A stretch of DNA of 64,000 nucleotides from Onthophagus taurus (lineage: Eukaryota > Arthropoda > Insecta > Coleoptera > Scarabaeidae): assembly GCF_036711975.1 (NCBI RefSeq), contig NC_091975.1:3722501-3786500 (forward strand), written 5' to 3'. Positions 9,028 through 20,659 of this stretch are shown in pieces. The translations under genes were made by a program, and so were the position numbers. The stretch's first letter is position 1. Each line of letters opens with the position of its first letter. Under the pieces are notes generated by a model. The model was not told where the DNA came from, did no database searches, and saw only the letters and a list, made by a program, of their open reading frames with translations.

Positions 9028-11583
9028 ATGATTGCTTTAATTATATTTGTTTTTATAGCTCCGTTATCAGCATTGGGTACTTCCAATGATGGGATTTGTG
9101 TCAATGAAACTAGGTAAAAAAAATAATAAATTGTGTTCTTATTTAACAAATTGTAACACATTTTCTTTGATTAGAGAATTACAGTATATACCTATTGCTC
9201 CTAATCAAATAATTACACGACCTCGAAATATTCCAAAAGAGTCTTGCTGCGATGGTTACGCAAACATTTCCGACAACCCTCTCAAATGCAGCCCCATTTG
9301 TGACCCCGAATGCATTTTTGGAACTTGTATTAAACCCAATCAATGTGAATGTTTGTCAGGTTACAAAGGAGAATATTGTGAAGTATTCGAAATGTTTTGC
9401 GCTGACGAATATTGGGGCAGTGATTGCGACAGAAAATGCGAATGTAACGGTTCTAATTGTACTGCATCAGAAGGAATATGTACTTGTCAAGCTGGATTTA
9501 CCGGAGAACATTGTAACATCCCTTGCGTTAAAACACATTATGGACTTAATTGCAGTGAATTGTGCGATTGTGTAAACGGAATTTGCGATGGAGTTACCGG
9601 AAGTTGTAGTTGTTATCCTGGATTTACAGGAAAAAAGTAAGAAATCCTTGTTTTTTATATTTAAAGTTAATTTAAATTGTTTTTTAAAAGTTGTTCAATG
9701 GAATGCCCCCAAGATAAATACGGTTCAAACTGCACAGAAACTTGTAAATGCGAAAACGATGCGATTTGTAACGGAATAAATGGATCATGCGAATGTAAAC
9801 CGGGGTTTCAAGGTGAATTTTGTGAAAAACCTTGCTCTAAAGGTTTTTGGGGCCCTAATTGTAGCGAAATTTGTTTATGCAGTGAAATGGATATTTGCGA
9901 TACAAAAAGTGGGAATTGTTTTTGTGAAAATGGATTTACCGGACAACAGGTAAACTTAAAAATTATTTATAAATTATAAATTTAATTTTTTTAGTGTACA
10001 AAACCTTGTGAACCAGGTTTTTGCGGGTTTGAATGTTCCCAAATATGTTCCTGTTCAAACGGAATATGTTCACCTCAAAATTGTACATGCGATTGCCCAC
10101 CGATGATGTATGGAACAAGCTGTTCTGAAAGTTGTAATTGCAATAAAGACAACACAGAAAAGTAACCATCTTTTTATCAGTTTATGCAAATTATAATCAC
10201 ACTTTATAGATGTAACCAAATTTCGGGAAAATGCGAATGTAAACCAGGTTGGATTGGACCCACATGTAACGAACCTTGCCCGGCTGGTTTTTATGGTTAT
10301 AACTGTGAAAAAGAGTGTACTTGCAATTGGAATAATACGCTTCAATGCATTAACGGGTTATGTAGATGTAAAGATGGTTTTTCAGGAGAACATTGCGATT
10401 CTAAATGTGAACCTGGTTATTATGGAAGTAATTGTACCAAGATTTGCTTTTATACTGGATTAGGTGAATTTTGAACGCTGAAAATTATTTAAATTAATCC
10501 CAATTTGATTTTAGATAATTATGTATGTGATCCAGTTCAAGGAGATATTTGTAGTTCACTTTACAACGGAACAAATTGCGGTACTTGTAAATGTATTAAT
10601 GGTTCATGTTTAAAAGGTATGTTATTTGTAACATATTTTTTGTAAGAATTATTTTTTAGGTTAGTTTTTATGTTTTGTTGTGTCTCCTAGCAACAGTAAG
10701 GCATAGACAGTAAGGTTGACAACCTTTAGAAAAAAAATTTGAATTAAATATCAATCATGATATTTTTAGGTTGTTTTTAAAAACATTTAAAATTAATTAT
10801 TATTAATAATTTTCAGATAAATGTGATTGCGATGTTGGGTATTACGGGAAATGGTGCCAGGAGCGTTGCTCGATAACAAATTATGGTAAAAATTGTGAAA
10901 ATATATGCGGATGTATTAATTGTAGAGCCACCGACGGTTATTGCAAATGCCAGGATGGTTTTAAAGGAAAAACATGTTCAGATTGTAATGAAATGATGAT
11001 GATAAAAAATGTATTATGAGATGTATTTTATTAAGATTCATTTTAGATTGTCCAGTAAGCCTTTACAACAATACAACAAATCAATGTATAAACCTGTATG
11101 AAGAAGATTCATATCATTCAATTATTTTGTATTGTGCTATTGGAAGTACTTCTATATTGGCACTAATAATGATTTTTACGATTATAATTTGCCTTAAATA
11201 TAAAAATAAAGATAGATCTTATGGTATGGTAAATCTAACAGCGCCAAAGATGTCCCTACCAACTCTACCAAGTCCAGATAATTATCTATCGGCAAATAGC
11301 AATACCTATGAAAGGGAGGAACCCGATTATGAAACTATTCCTGATACAGTACCATGTAAGGTAAACTATTTTTTTATGATAATTTAATTAAATCTATTTT
11401 TTAGCTAATTATCAAAACCTTGCCCGCGAAGATGAAATACCAAGGCATGCTCGAGAAGCCAGTTATTTTCTTGCATATGAAACCCCTCGTCATGTTCCTC
11501 AACACATCGAAATGTATACCTCCCCAACACAAGAATACGTTTTTTTAAATCGAAGTAGTATTGGTCCACATCGGAAGAATTAA
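9028..11583 (+). CDS. Nimrod/Draper-like EGF receptor B, long paralogue with ITAM
   Basis: Nine exons (9028-9113, 9175-9636, 9691-9949, 9995-10161, 10210-10463, 10515-10616, 10817-10984, 11047-11355, 11405-11583) total 1986 nt, giving 661 aa. The order is signal peptide (MIALIIFVFIAPLSALG), NIM domain (CCDGY), about nine to ten EGF-like repeats, a membrane span beginning near IILYCAIGS, and a cytoplasmic tail. The tail shares SYGMVNL with copy A and then carries YETI, seven residues, YQNL. That is a canonical ITAM, the motif Draper uses to recruit the kinase Shark during engulfment. The ITAM is assembled across the last splice junction. Exon 2 is exactly 462 bp in both paralogues. It is likely a haemocyte or glial engulfment receptor. 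Orthology to NimC, NimA or Draper is not resolved. Confidence 0.8.
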
Positions 11584-11685
11584 ATTTAAGTTTTAATGTA
11601 TTATTTTTTTTATTAAATCAAAAATTATTAATACAAATCAAGTATTGAAACTTAAATATCAAATTTCCTTCTAAATTAATAAACT

Positions 11686-12078
11686 TTAAACGTAATAATG
11701 TGGTTTTTTAACACTAATGCCAAACTCGGATAACGCTGGTGTTAAATCTTCCATCGTCAAGCAATACCTTCTATCTTTAGTACCTTTCGCATTTTTCGAA
11801 TTATTCCCCGAACTGCTACTGGACGATGAATTACTGGTGCGCATTTTACAATGTTGCAAAGCATCATTTGCAATATCCGAAATGAATTTTTGAGCTGCGA
11901 TTGAAATTAGGCGTAGCAAACGCGGATCTTTCGGTTCCAATCCGGACGAACGCAAATAATGGGCCGTTACACCGTCCGGAATCGTCGGATTATAATCTTC
12001 CAGTTGTAATAGGAAATCGCTGAGCGGTTGCCCCATTGTTAATTGAGATTCTTCACCGTTTTGTTCGATTTGACTCAT
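11686..12078 (-). CDS. Taf10: TFIID subunit TAF10
   Basis: A single 130-aa frame starts at MSQIEQNGEESQL (ATG 12076-12078). The upstream in-frame ATG at 12117 would add 13 non-conserved residues. The body carries LSDFLLQLEDYNPTIPD, then AHYLRSSG..DPRLLRLIS and a C-terminal CLTMEDLTPALSEFG. These are the hallmark segments of the TAF10 histone-fold domain, with a Ser-rich loop inserted between helices. TAF10 dimerises with TAF3 or TAF8 in TFIID and with SPT7-like proteins in SAGA. The gene is convergent with receptor B (102 bp apart) and divergent from the membrane-protein gene at 12476. Confidence 0.92.
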   Translation of the reverse strand: MSQIEQNGEESQLTMGQPLSDFLLQLEDYNPTIPDGVTAHYLRSSGLEPKDPRLLRLISIAAQKFISDIANDALQHCKMRTSNSSSSSSSGNNSKNAKGTKDRRYCLTMEDLTPALSEFGISVKKPHYYV

Positions 12079-12475
12079 TTTATTAAATGAAATCGTTGAG
12101 GTTAAAATCGTTATCAATTTTTATTCTGACGTTTGACAGTTAAGTAAAAAGTTATAATAGAAGGTTTCGATTGACGCTTTTTTTATTTTTGTTGATTTAG
12201 TTTATTTTTATAATTTATTAGTAATTAAGTAATTATAAATTAATATTTTTTAATACATTTTATTAATCCTATTATTCAATTGTTACCATGTTTGGATTTT
12301 GGTAAAAACTTTGATTAATCGAACTATGCTTTCGTGACATAATATAACATAACCTCAATAAACATAAAGGTCATTTTTAGGCTATTTTTGGAACCATTTA
12401 GCATTAACTAGACGTAACTCGATCGAAAAGATCTAAATTTTCAAAAAATTCTAGTCTAAATAAGCTGATTTAAAA
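12079..12475. promoter_or_regulatory. divergent promoter region TAF10 (-) / membrane protein (+)
   Basis: A 397-bp shared upstream region. It contains ACATAACCTCAA-type sequence at about 12347-12358 and a TGACGTTTGACAGTT stretch at 12127-12141. No TATA box is evident, in keeping with housekeeping promoters. Confidence 0.4.
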
Positions 12476-13954
12476 ATGGTTCATATAATTGAAGCTTTCT
12501 TAGCGGCTGAATTTTCGTGTTTACCTCAATTTTTAGATAAATACATGGGTAAATATTATTCCACAAAAATTAGTAATGGGGCTACTTGGGTGTTTTTTAT
12601 GTGGCACATTATCCATTTTTTGTTTGAGGAATCAATTAACGTAAGTTATTTAGACAAACAAAACTGTAACCTTATTTCCAATAATATTACAGTTACTTTT
12701 AAAGCAAATGAAAATTAAAGAATATGTTCGAGTTCGATTAAAACATTCAATTTGGTACCTTGGATTCTACACGGTCTGCTTTGCTTACTGTTTGGGCACT
12801 TTATACAGTAACAACATCGATATTTTTAGCCATCGCAAATTACTTACAATCGACAATGAAATGGTTCCAGGCTATTTAATCCTGGGATTCGTTTTATTAT
12901 GCACCTTTTATGCGCATTCGATCATTTGGGAAGGTTTAAAAAAAGGATTTAGCATGTCTTTAGTTAGTTATAGCCTCCTCGTTGTTTTTATTTTAACAAC
13001 TTATTTTTCAAGAAAAGTTGAGTTGTCATTGTCTTTGTTAACGATTGTAAGTTTTACTCAATTTGGGGTTGAAATGGCGCGATGTTGCCATACTTTATTA
13101 AAATCGAATGGAGTTATATCGAGTTTTATTTTAAAAACAACCTTGGGATTAGCTATTTTATTATTGTAAGATATATTTTTACTTCACCTAACTTACATAA
13201 CCTCTTAAATTTTAGCATATTAACCCATCTCTTTATAATACCATTATTTTTTTTATTCCCATTGATGTACAGTTTTTTATGGGAATCACAAAGTAGTTCG
13301 ATTATAACCTTCAACGTAATTTTATGGCTTTGGTTATTTTGTGAAATCATAAACAATGTAATAATTATAAATTAACATTTTTAAATGACTAAATTTTTTT
13401 GTATTAATTTAATGTTTTAGCCTCTTTATAAATTAATTCGTCATTGGTTGGATCATAATTCATCTGTAACCAATAAAGATAATATTTGTCCTGGGACAGC
13501 TTTAGAATGCGCATTATTTCAAACTCGGGATGATGAGGCTTATAATATGCAATTAATTCGGCGAGCAATTAAGGAACGCGAAGCTAGATTAATAGCGTTA
13601 AGAAAACCAAAAAGTAGAAGCATGTTGCTGCAAACATTAAAATGTATGGTTGCAATTAAACGAAAAATTAAAGAGAAGCGAAGCAATGAGAGTTCAGATG
13701 ACTCAGAGGAGGAGTCGGAAGAGTATTCGGAAACTGATCGCGTTGAAACTGAGGATAAAGAATGCAATTCAGACGATGAAGACGACGACACCAATGATAT
13801 GAATGATGATCGGGAAGTTTTGGTTAAAAATGTTGATAATGAAAATCGAGAATCTTTGATTAAAAATTCAATTAATACAGTTGTTGAGACTATTGTTGGA
13901 AACGACGAGAGAGAAGTTTTCAGTGGCGATAGTAAAATATTTATGGATGAATAG
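12476..13954 (+). CDS. multi-pass membrane protein, divergent TLC/ceramide-synthase-like
   Basis: Exons 12476-12640, 12693-13165, 13216-13357 and 13421-13954 total 1314 nt, giving 437 aa. Six or more hydrophobic segments are followed by a long cytosolic tail with basic helices and a strongly acidic run around SSDDSEEESEEYSETD. The order of landmarks (KHSIWYLGFYTVCF, then VPGYLILGF..FYAHSIIWEGLKKG, then YSLLVVFILTTYFSR, then FGVEMAR) parallels ceramide synthases, where a WRxxFY motif precedes the catalytic region. The paired His residues required for acyl transfer are not seen at the expected place. I read it as a TLC-fold protein that may lack ceramide synthase activity. The assignment is tentative and an unrelated ER membrane family is possible. 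AATAAA occurs near 14104. Confidence 0.5.
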
Positions 13955-14478
13955 AAGATTTAAACACTAAAAAGAAGTCAATATCGGAAGTTACCATTAA
14001 TTTATAGGTTAGATTTATCAACAACTAAATTAATTAACGTGTTTTAATTAAAAAGCTTTAATAACTGTTAAATATTTTATAAAAAAAAATGTTTATTGAA
14101 CTTAATAAAACTTTTCAGTAGAAAATGTCAATTATTTACCGCCATCTACTGATACAAACCCGAAATTCATACGAATTATATTTTCAAACTTTTTACACGA
14201 ATTATTAAATAATTAGTTAAAAAGCGATCATACCTCATCATATCAAATTTTACATTACTTAATTGTGTTAAATCCTCACAAAAAGAAAAAAGTAAAAAAA
14301 AATCTTACCAAATTTGCTGAGACCCCTATAACTATTCACCACTATTCACTGGGGACACACAAAAACACCCAATTGATCCACATTTTTATTAGAAACCTAA
14401 AAAAAATCATTAATATAGCTTAAAATATTAATTATTTATTTATTACCTTAGCGCAGTTCGCGTTATTAAAAAGAGAAA
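13955..14478. other. intergenic, two same-strand genes
   Basis: AT-rich 3' flank of the membrane-protein gene and upstream region of the next gene. CCGCCATCTACT at 14139-14150 is a reverse-strand CTCF-like site. No exon was seen. Confidence 0.35.
14139..14150 (-). promoter_or_regulatory. CTCF-like site on the reverse strand
   Basis: Reads AGTAGATGGCGG on the minus strand, close to the AGATGGCGC core shared with other sites here. Function is not shown. Confidence 0.25.
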
Positions 14479-15199
14479 ATGGAGGATATAAACATAACCT
14501 TAAACGATAAAATTTTAAATTCATATAAAGGTAAAAATGAAGAATTTGAAAAATTTCGCGAATTAACTCAAAAAGTATACTAAAACCTCCTTGCTTACTT
14601 TACATAATAATTGTGTTAATTTTTAGAATATAGAAACTGTTGAATCATCGATAAAAGCAATTCAAGAAAAATGTTCTACTTACGAAACAACAATAAATAA
14701 CATAAAGGAACTCGCAAAACACCCCCGACATAAAAGTTATATAAAAATATGTTCTTTAGCTTACATCGAAGCATTCGTAAATCATACTGGAGAATACAAC
14801 GTAACTTACAGCCCTGATTATCAAGCTACGTTAACAAAAGATCAAACTATTGAATACCTAGAAGAACAATTAACAGGTGAACGGGGTAATTTAAACATGT
14901 TTATAGCGGAGAAGGAACAATTAGAACGTAGGCTTGGTTACGATTTTTGTGAATCTGATGATGTTCCCGATGTCTCAGAGATGCCAGAAAGTATTTTAAG
15001 CGATAAAGGAATGGCATTTAAAAGAGGAAATTTCTTTGAAATAGTCGAAGAAGATGATGCGCCATATTTAGGTAAAGGCAAAAGAATTTCAAAAGTTAAA
15101 AAAGAGAAGCCAGAAATAGATTTTGAAGGATTAAAATTAGATGATATTAAAGATGTTAATGAAAGAGCGGAGATGTTTTTGAATTTTATTGAAAAATAA
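14479..15199 (+). CDS. prefoldin-like coiled-coil protein
   Basis: Exons 14479-14574 and 14627-15199 give 222 aa. The first third is a predicted amphipathic helix with heptad spacing (NEEFEKFRELTQKNIETVES). A stretch resembling the beta-hairpin region of alpha-class prefoldin subunits follows (SLAYIEAFVNHTGEYNVTYS), then a second helix ending with ERRLGYDF. This helix-hairpin-helix order suggests the prefoldin fold, as in UXT or URI-type co-chaperones. The C-terminal third is acidic and then lysine-rich (KGKRISKVKKEKPEIDF) with no family match. Total length is modest for URI. I could not decide which prefoldin-like family it belongs to. AATAAA follows at about 15235. Confidence 0.55.
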
Positions 15200-15618
15200 A
15201 CTGTTTAAGGTTATTTTTGTATATAAAAAAATTGAAATAAATTTAATTTGAGAAAGAGTTTGTTTAAAATTGCTTTTTCCAAATCAAACAATTGAGGTTA
15301 TGATTTTGTAATAAAAAAATGTAATACATACAATAATTTTTTAATTGGTTAGAAATATTTACATAGTACGCTATGTTATAATTATATAATCTATACTTAA
15401 TTCTATGTAATATACTTAATTGTAAATCTATTTAAAAAGATATGACTTTAAATGAAAGGAAAAAAGAAAGAACTTATTTACAACATTGGTATCAAAATTG
15501 TGATACCACAAACTTAAAAAACTATATTTAGTCATTACAAATAAAAAGTAGATCTTCATGTGTTCATAACTTGTGCTAAAAAATAAATATAATAATAACA
15601 AATTAAAATAAATTCTTT

Positions 15619-18600
15619 CTACCTACCCTCATCGTCATCATCATCCCAATCATTAATAATTTTATTAACAGCATTCTCCATTCCTGTTTTCCCCGGATAA
15701 TCACTTTGTTGCGAATCCTCAGTATCCTCCCAATCGTTTAATATAGAAATTTTGGTCGCTTCATTGGGAACACCGCCAGCACCAACATTACCAGATCCAG
15801 CTACAACAATTTCTTTCGAAGATTGCGATGTTGAATTTTGAGAATCTTGACTTTGTTGCGAATTTTCATCCACCGTTTCCATATCCATTGTTTCTTGTAA
15901 CAAAACGTTTACATCATCGTAAGCTTGAGTGTCTTCCGGTAAATTTTCTACTTGTACCATTTCAGTTATTTCTTCAACTGATTCAACTTCTTCCATGTTT
16001 GGAAGTGGAATCGCTGATTCTTCTAAAACCGGGGTGGTTTCTTCAAGAATATCTGTTGGTTCAGTATCAATTGGATCTTTATTAATGAGTTCTTCTGATT
16101 CATTAATTGTGGGTTCTTTAGGTTGGGAATCGGGAATTATTTCTGTGTTTTCTTTGTTTTCTGTAGGGGGTGAAGAGATTATTTCATTATTTTCTATTTC
16201 GGAATTCTTTTCAATTGACTCATTTTCGTTAAGGTTAGGTTCTGGTGTTATTATTGGTTCATTTTCAACATTTTCTTTATTAATTTTTTCTTCCTCATTG
16301 ATAACTTCTGGAAGATTGGTAATAATTTCTTCTTCTTGTGTGTTGTTTATTTCGGGTTCATTGTTGGGGGTTTCCACATGATCTTTCTCTAATTCATTAA
16401 TTTCTTGATCCGGTTGAATTTCGTCTGCAACATTTTCGATGTCCAATTGAGGAGTTTCTATTTCAGTTTTTACGTTATTTTCATTTGAATTTATTTGAGT
16501 GTTATCATTGGGAGTTTCGTTTGGAGGTTCAAGATATTCTTCTTGATTTTGGATTTTTTCGACTTGAAATATTTCTTGATTTTCAATGTTTTCAGCTTCT
16601 TTTTCTTGGGTTGGTTGTTCTTCCATGTTTAAATCGAAATTGATTATTGGTGGGCTTTCTTCGGAAACGTTCTTTTCGATAACACTTTCATTTTCTACAA
16701 TTTCTTGGTTTGTTTCTTCTGGAATAATTTCTTGACTTTCATCGGTTAAAACAAAATTAACATCTGGGTCAATTCTTTGATTTTCTGAAAGTTCAAATTG
16801 ATTCGTAAAACCTAAATTTTCTTCTTCTTCATTTCTTTGAATGTTAGTCTCAATATTTTCAGACTCTTCTTGGATTTCCGATACTATTTCTTCTTCTCGA
16901 TTATTTTCAATCTCAACTGGAACATTCCCTTCATTAATAACCGTTTCATTTTCACATTTAATATTATTTTGAACCATTTCGATCGTTTCTTTTTGGTCTA
17001 AAACACCGGATTTGTCATCCTCAACATCGGCTTGTTGAATCAACCCATTATTAATTTCACGTTGTATTAACTCTATCGATTCAATTTGAGCATCTTGTGA
17101 ATTATTATCCACGTTATCGTTTCTTAATTCTAAAAGACCGGTTTGCGGGTTTAAAATTAATTTCCCTTCGGATGTGATAAATTCGCTTTGTTGGCCGTCG
17201 ACTGGATGACTGTATAAAACAACAATATTCGAATTTTCATTCGTTAAAATTCCGTTATTTGCATCGTTGTAATCATGGTCAGTTAGAACCATCACTAATT
17301 CATCCGTTGATGCGATTTCTGAGTTATTTGCGATGTTTAACATGCTTTGGGTAATTACGTTAGCTTGAGTTGTACGAGGATCATTAAATTCTAAAAAAAA
17401 TTTATATTTAAAACAAAATTATGATATAGGCAACCAACATTGTTTTGGCGCAAAGTTGGTTGCCTACACACAATAAATTGTACCTTGAGTTGCTGGTTGA
17501 TCATTATATTCATTAGTTAATTCCGGAATAATATATTCAGGATGATTTACCAAACTTTCCTCAGTTAACTGTTGCTCATTATGAAGAATATACTGTTGAT
17601 TATCATCCAAAACAACGATATCAACAATTCCCTGGCTATTTTCAATTTCATTAATAATTTCATTGTGCTTATTTTCCTTCACATTTCCAACCAACTCGAC
17701 TTTCTTTTTCTTTCGGGGCACTTCTGGGACATATTCCTCATCTTCAACTTCTTCCTCCTCCTCCTCTTCCTCGTCCATATCGGTTTCATCGATACTAACC
17801 ATTCCATCTCTTCGAGCTTCATCGCGATGAGCCGACCGAATGTGACTAAATAAATCGGTGACTGAATTAAATCTTTTCGTGCAATATTGACAATCGAAAT
17901 TGCATCGATTTGGATTAGAGTGCCCCGTTATCTGGATATGTGCCAATAACGACGATTGACTATTAAAGGCGACTTTGCACTCAACACATTGCGAATCATA
18001 TTTTGAGTGAGCACTTTCTAAATGTTTTTGTAATAAATTTTCGGTTAAAGCAATGAAAGGACACCGAGGACACTTTGGGAAGTTATAAGCCGGTGGTGGT
18101 TTAACACCATGCTTTGTGTATTGATGATACATTAATAGGTTATGTTTAGAGCTTTGATGACCGCAATGTTTACACATCTTTGCATCGAATTTTTCGTGAT
18201 GGACATCCGTCATATGTTTCCGGTACAAATAATAAAGCACAAATTCAACTGGTTCGGTGGAATTAAACGAACATTTTTTGCAAACCCACGGTCCTTCATC
18301 AGGTTGAGGTTTTACAATTTTTGTTGTTACCGCTTTTATTTGGGCTTTTGCTTCGACAAGTTTTATTTTTGTGGTTGTTGTAGTTGGTGCTTTGATTATT
18401 GATGGCGTTTTTGTAGTTTCTTTTGTTGGGGATTTTGCCATTATTTTTAATTTAATGTTTTTATTCTTCTTTACAAGGTGCGGGTAACGTTTTAAAACCT
18501 TTCAAATTAAAAAAAAAGTATTTATAGATTAGGTAAAACAAAAAAAAAAAAAGCGGAAAAATTCAAGAATCATCATGTTGTGTGTTTTATGACGTCACAA

Positions 18601-20659
18601 GCAATGTTAACAGTGCATGCACAAAATCAATTTTAGAAACTTAAACGTGAAGTTATTTCCCTAAATTGTAATCTCACCTAGATTACAATGTATATTTATG
18701 GATGAAACACCTTTGTTTTTCTTAGGCTTTCGATGCATAACGACTGACTACCTGTCGTTAGATAGGCTGTGTGTCAATAGACTCTGTGTTAATACTAGAA
18801 CTAACAGTAGACTGAAAACTAGAAACATTCGGATTTAATCGCACGTCTTTTAAGACGGCTAAACCCGAATGATTTCAGTTATAGGTCTTGTGTTAGTTCT
18901 AGTGATAGTGTAAAACTAGAACTAACACTAGACCTGATACTTTTTAGTTTTAGGTCGGGTAGTTTTAGTGCAATAAAAATATGCAACATAGTAATATCTT
19001 CTGTTAACTAGCGGTACCTACCACTGTCACTAGAACTAATACTAGAACTAGAAACATTTGGATTTAGCCCCACGTCTCGCAAGACGGCTAAACCCGAATG
19101 ATTCTAGTTCTAGGTTCTGTGTTAGTTCTAGTGATAGTGCTAGTGTCTAACTAGAACTAACACTAGATCTAGAACTAGAAAGTATCGGGTTTAGCCATGC
19201 GTCTCTTAAGACGGCTAAACCTGAATGTTTCTAGTTCCAGTTTTACTGCAATAAAAAAATGCAACATACTGATAGATTAGTATAGATTTTAGGCTATCTT
19301 TAGTTTATAGATGGCAAATAACGACATTTTAGTCGTTGTGCGTCGCAAACCTAAGAAACAACCGTATTTTACCCGAAAATATGCGTTTCAACCAAATGTG
19401 CTGCGAAAATATATGGTTAGCACGTCGCGTCGAAACTTTAAAGTGATTTTTCGGTAAGTTTTACACTTTTCCACATTTTTTTTATTTGTAACGGCTTACT
19501 TGAGTAATTTCTCGCCGATAAAAAAAAAATTGTCGATTTTTAAGCGACATGATGATTCTTGAATTATAGCAAAAAAAAAGCTCACCTCAGATATAATTTT
19601 AGTATGATCCATTTCCCCAGCGGTTTTTGGAGTAACACTAATCGTTGTTTCCTTATTCTCCTTTTCACTAACAGTAAATCGAACCTTTTTAGAGTGCATT
19701 GGAGAACCTTCTTTACCTAATTTACGTTTATTATGGCTCTCAACTAAATAATTATCTGGATCGTCTTCATCCTCCTCTTCAAATTCCATTTCGGTTCTAA
19801 TTTTTTGCTCCTTAACGTATTCCCGAACATCATTTAAATCGATATTTGAGGGATAATCTTTGTTTTTCTTCGGTGGATTCACATTCGCTGAGAATTTAAC
19901 CGCATCGAATGAAGTGCTAGCTCTTAATTCATCGTCTTGGGTTAATAACGGCTTGCTTGTATAAGATATGTCATCGAACGAGCTGTCGATGAGGTTAAAA
20001 GTGTTGTTTAAATCATCTTCAGGCCATTCGAAACGTGTTGGTTTTGGGGCATTATCGTACAGTGCTAAAGGATCTGCTGCGGAATTCCGTTTTTGTGATA
20101 ATGTTGAAGATGTTGTTGTTTCTGTTGAAAATAATTGAGGAGAAGACGTCCGTGAAGGTGGTTTATTGTGTTTTCGTTTCCAAACGGGTAGTTTTCTTGC
20201 TGGAGTTTCTGGGTCTGGTTTAATTTTCTTTAAATTTTGCCACGCCGTTTGTTGCTGTCGTCTTAAACTGTTTTTTATTGGTTTTCGTTGAGCATCTAAT
20301 AATTTTATTAAAATCGGGATGTTCATTAATTCGGCTGTTCTATAAAGTTTATCAAAAATTGGCATTGGAAACTCCAACATTCCCGTATACATGAAGTTCA
20401 CAATCGGAAGGATTACATCAGCTTGTAAATCATCAGGCATAACGATTGTGTTACCATCAATCATCTCACAAGTATGTTCTAAGATGTTAAAATACTCCGT
20501 ACAAGCACTCATCACTAAACGATGAACTTTCAATTGAACATTTCCTTCAAACTGTAGTGTTAGATCACAATAATCCGTTTTATTAAAGAAAACTTGCAAC
20601 CGTTGAAGGAAAAATACTCCCCAATTGTCCACCCTTACTTGTTTATTAGAATCACCCAT
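15619..20659 (-). CDS. Cp190: CP190 insulator and centrosomal protein
   Basis: Exons 19586-20659, 17484-18498 and 15619-17390 join in phases 0 and 1 to 3861 nt, giving 1286 aa (fly CP190 is 1096). The N terminus is a BTB domain with VDNWGVFFLQRLQVFFNKTD and CDLTLQF. The linker ends MDHTKIISE at the exon break, and exon 2 opens VLKRYPHLVKKNKNIKLKIM. The same junction sequence occurs in Drosophila CP190. Exon 2 then carries about five C2H2-type fingers starting GPWVCKKC and an acidic run. Exon 3 is almost entirely acidic and Asn/Glu-rich, ending with IINDWDDDDDEG, matching the fly C-terminal acid tail. CP190 is recruited by CTCF, Su(Hw) and other factors to chromatin boundaries. The ATG at 20657-20659 is chosen because it matches the fly start. 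Confidence 0.93.
18790..19262. repeat. cluster of three long palindromic repeats in CP190 intron 1
   Basis: Three hairpin-forming units lie near 18793-18903, 19029-19132 and 19149-19240. Each centre reads close to ATTCGGGTTTAGCC, a short loop, then GGCTAAACCCGAAT. Outer arms are made of CTAGAACTAACACTAG-type words in opposite orientations. Units one and two are followed by near-identical tails (GCAATAAAAA..ATGCAACATA at about 18971 and 19249), so the block also contains a direct duplication of roughly 280 bp. Partial copies of the centre occur at 29804-29850 and 33381-33440. This looks like a dispersed foldback or MITE-like family of unknown class. Confidence 0.75.
19311..19457 (+). CDS. small basic ORF nested in CP190 intron 1, opposite strand
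   Basis: A 48-codon frame starts MANNDILVVVRRKPKKQPYF and ends RRNFKVIFR, with about one quarter Lys/Arg. It is richer in CG-containing codons (CGTCGC, ACGTCGCGTCG) than the surrounding intron. The stop codon overlaps a perfect GTAAGT donor (CG|GTAAGT), so the frame might be an exon of a longer spliced gene rather than a complete protein. No signal peptide or known domain is visible. It sits directly after the palindromic repeat cluster, so it could equally belong to an inserted element. Protein expression is not shown. Confidence 0.3.
   Translation: MANNDILVVVRRKPKKQPYFTRKYAFQPNVLRKYMVSTSRRNFKVIFR

Noticed and set aside
13540-13794. Ser-rich minus-strand frame opposite the acidic tail of the membrane protein
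   Set aside because: Complement of a Glu/Asp/Ser-coded run, a typical shadow frame.
15828-16381. Plus-strand open frames of up to 150 codons within CP190 exon 3
   Set aside because: These are the antisense of a Glu/Asn-rich coding exon, whose complement yields long Ser/Phe-rich open frames by codon bias.
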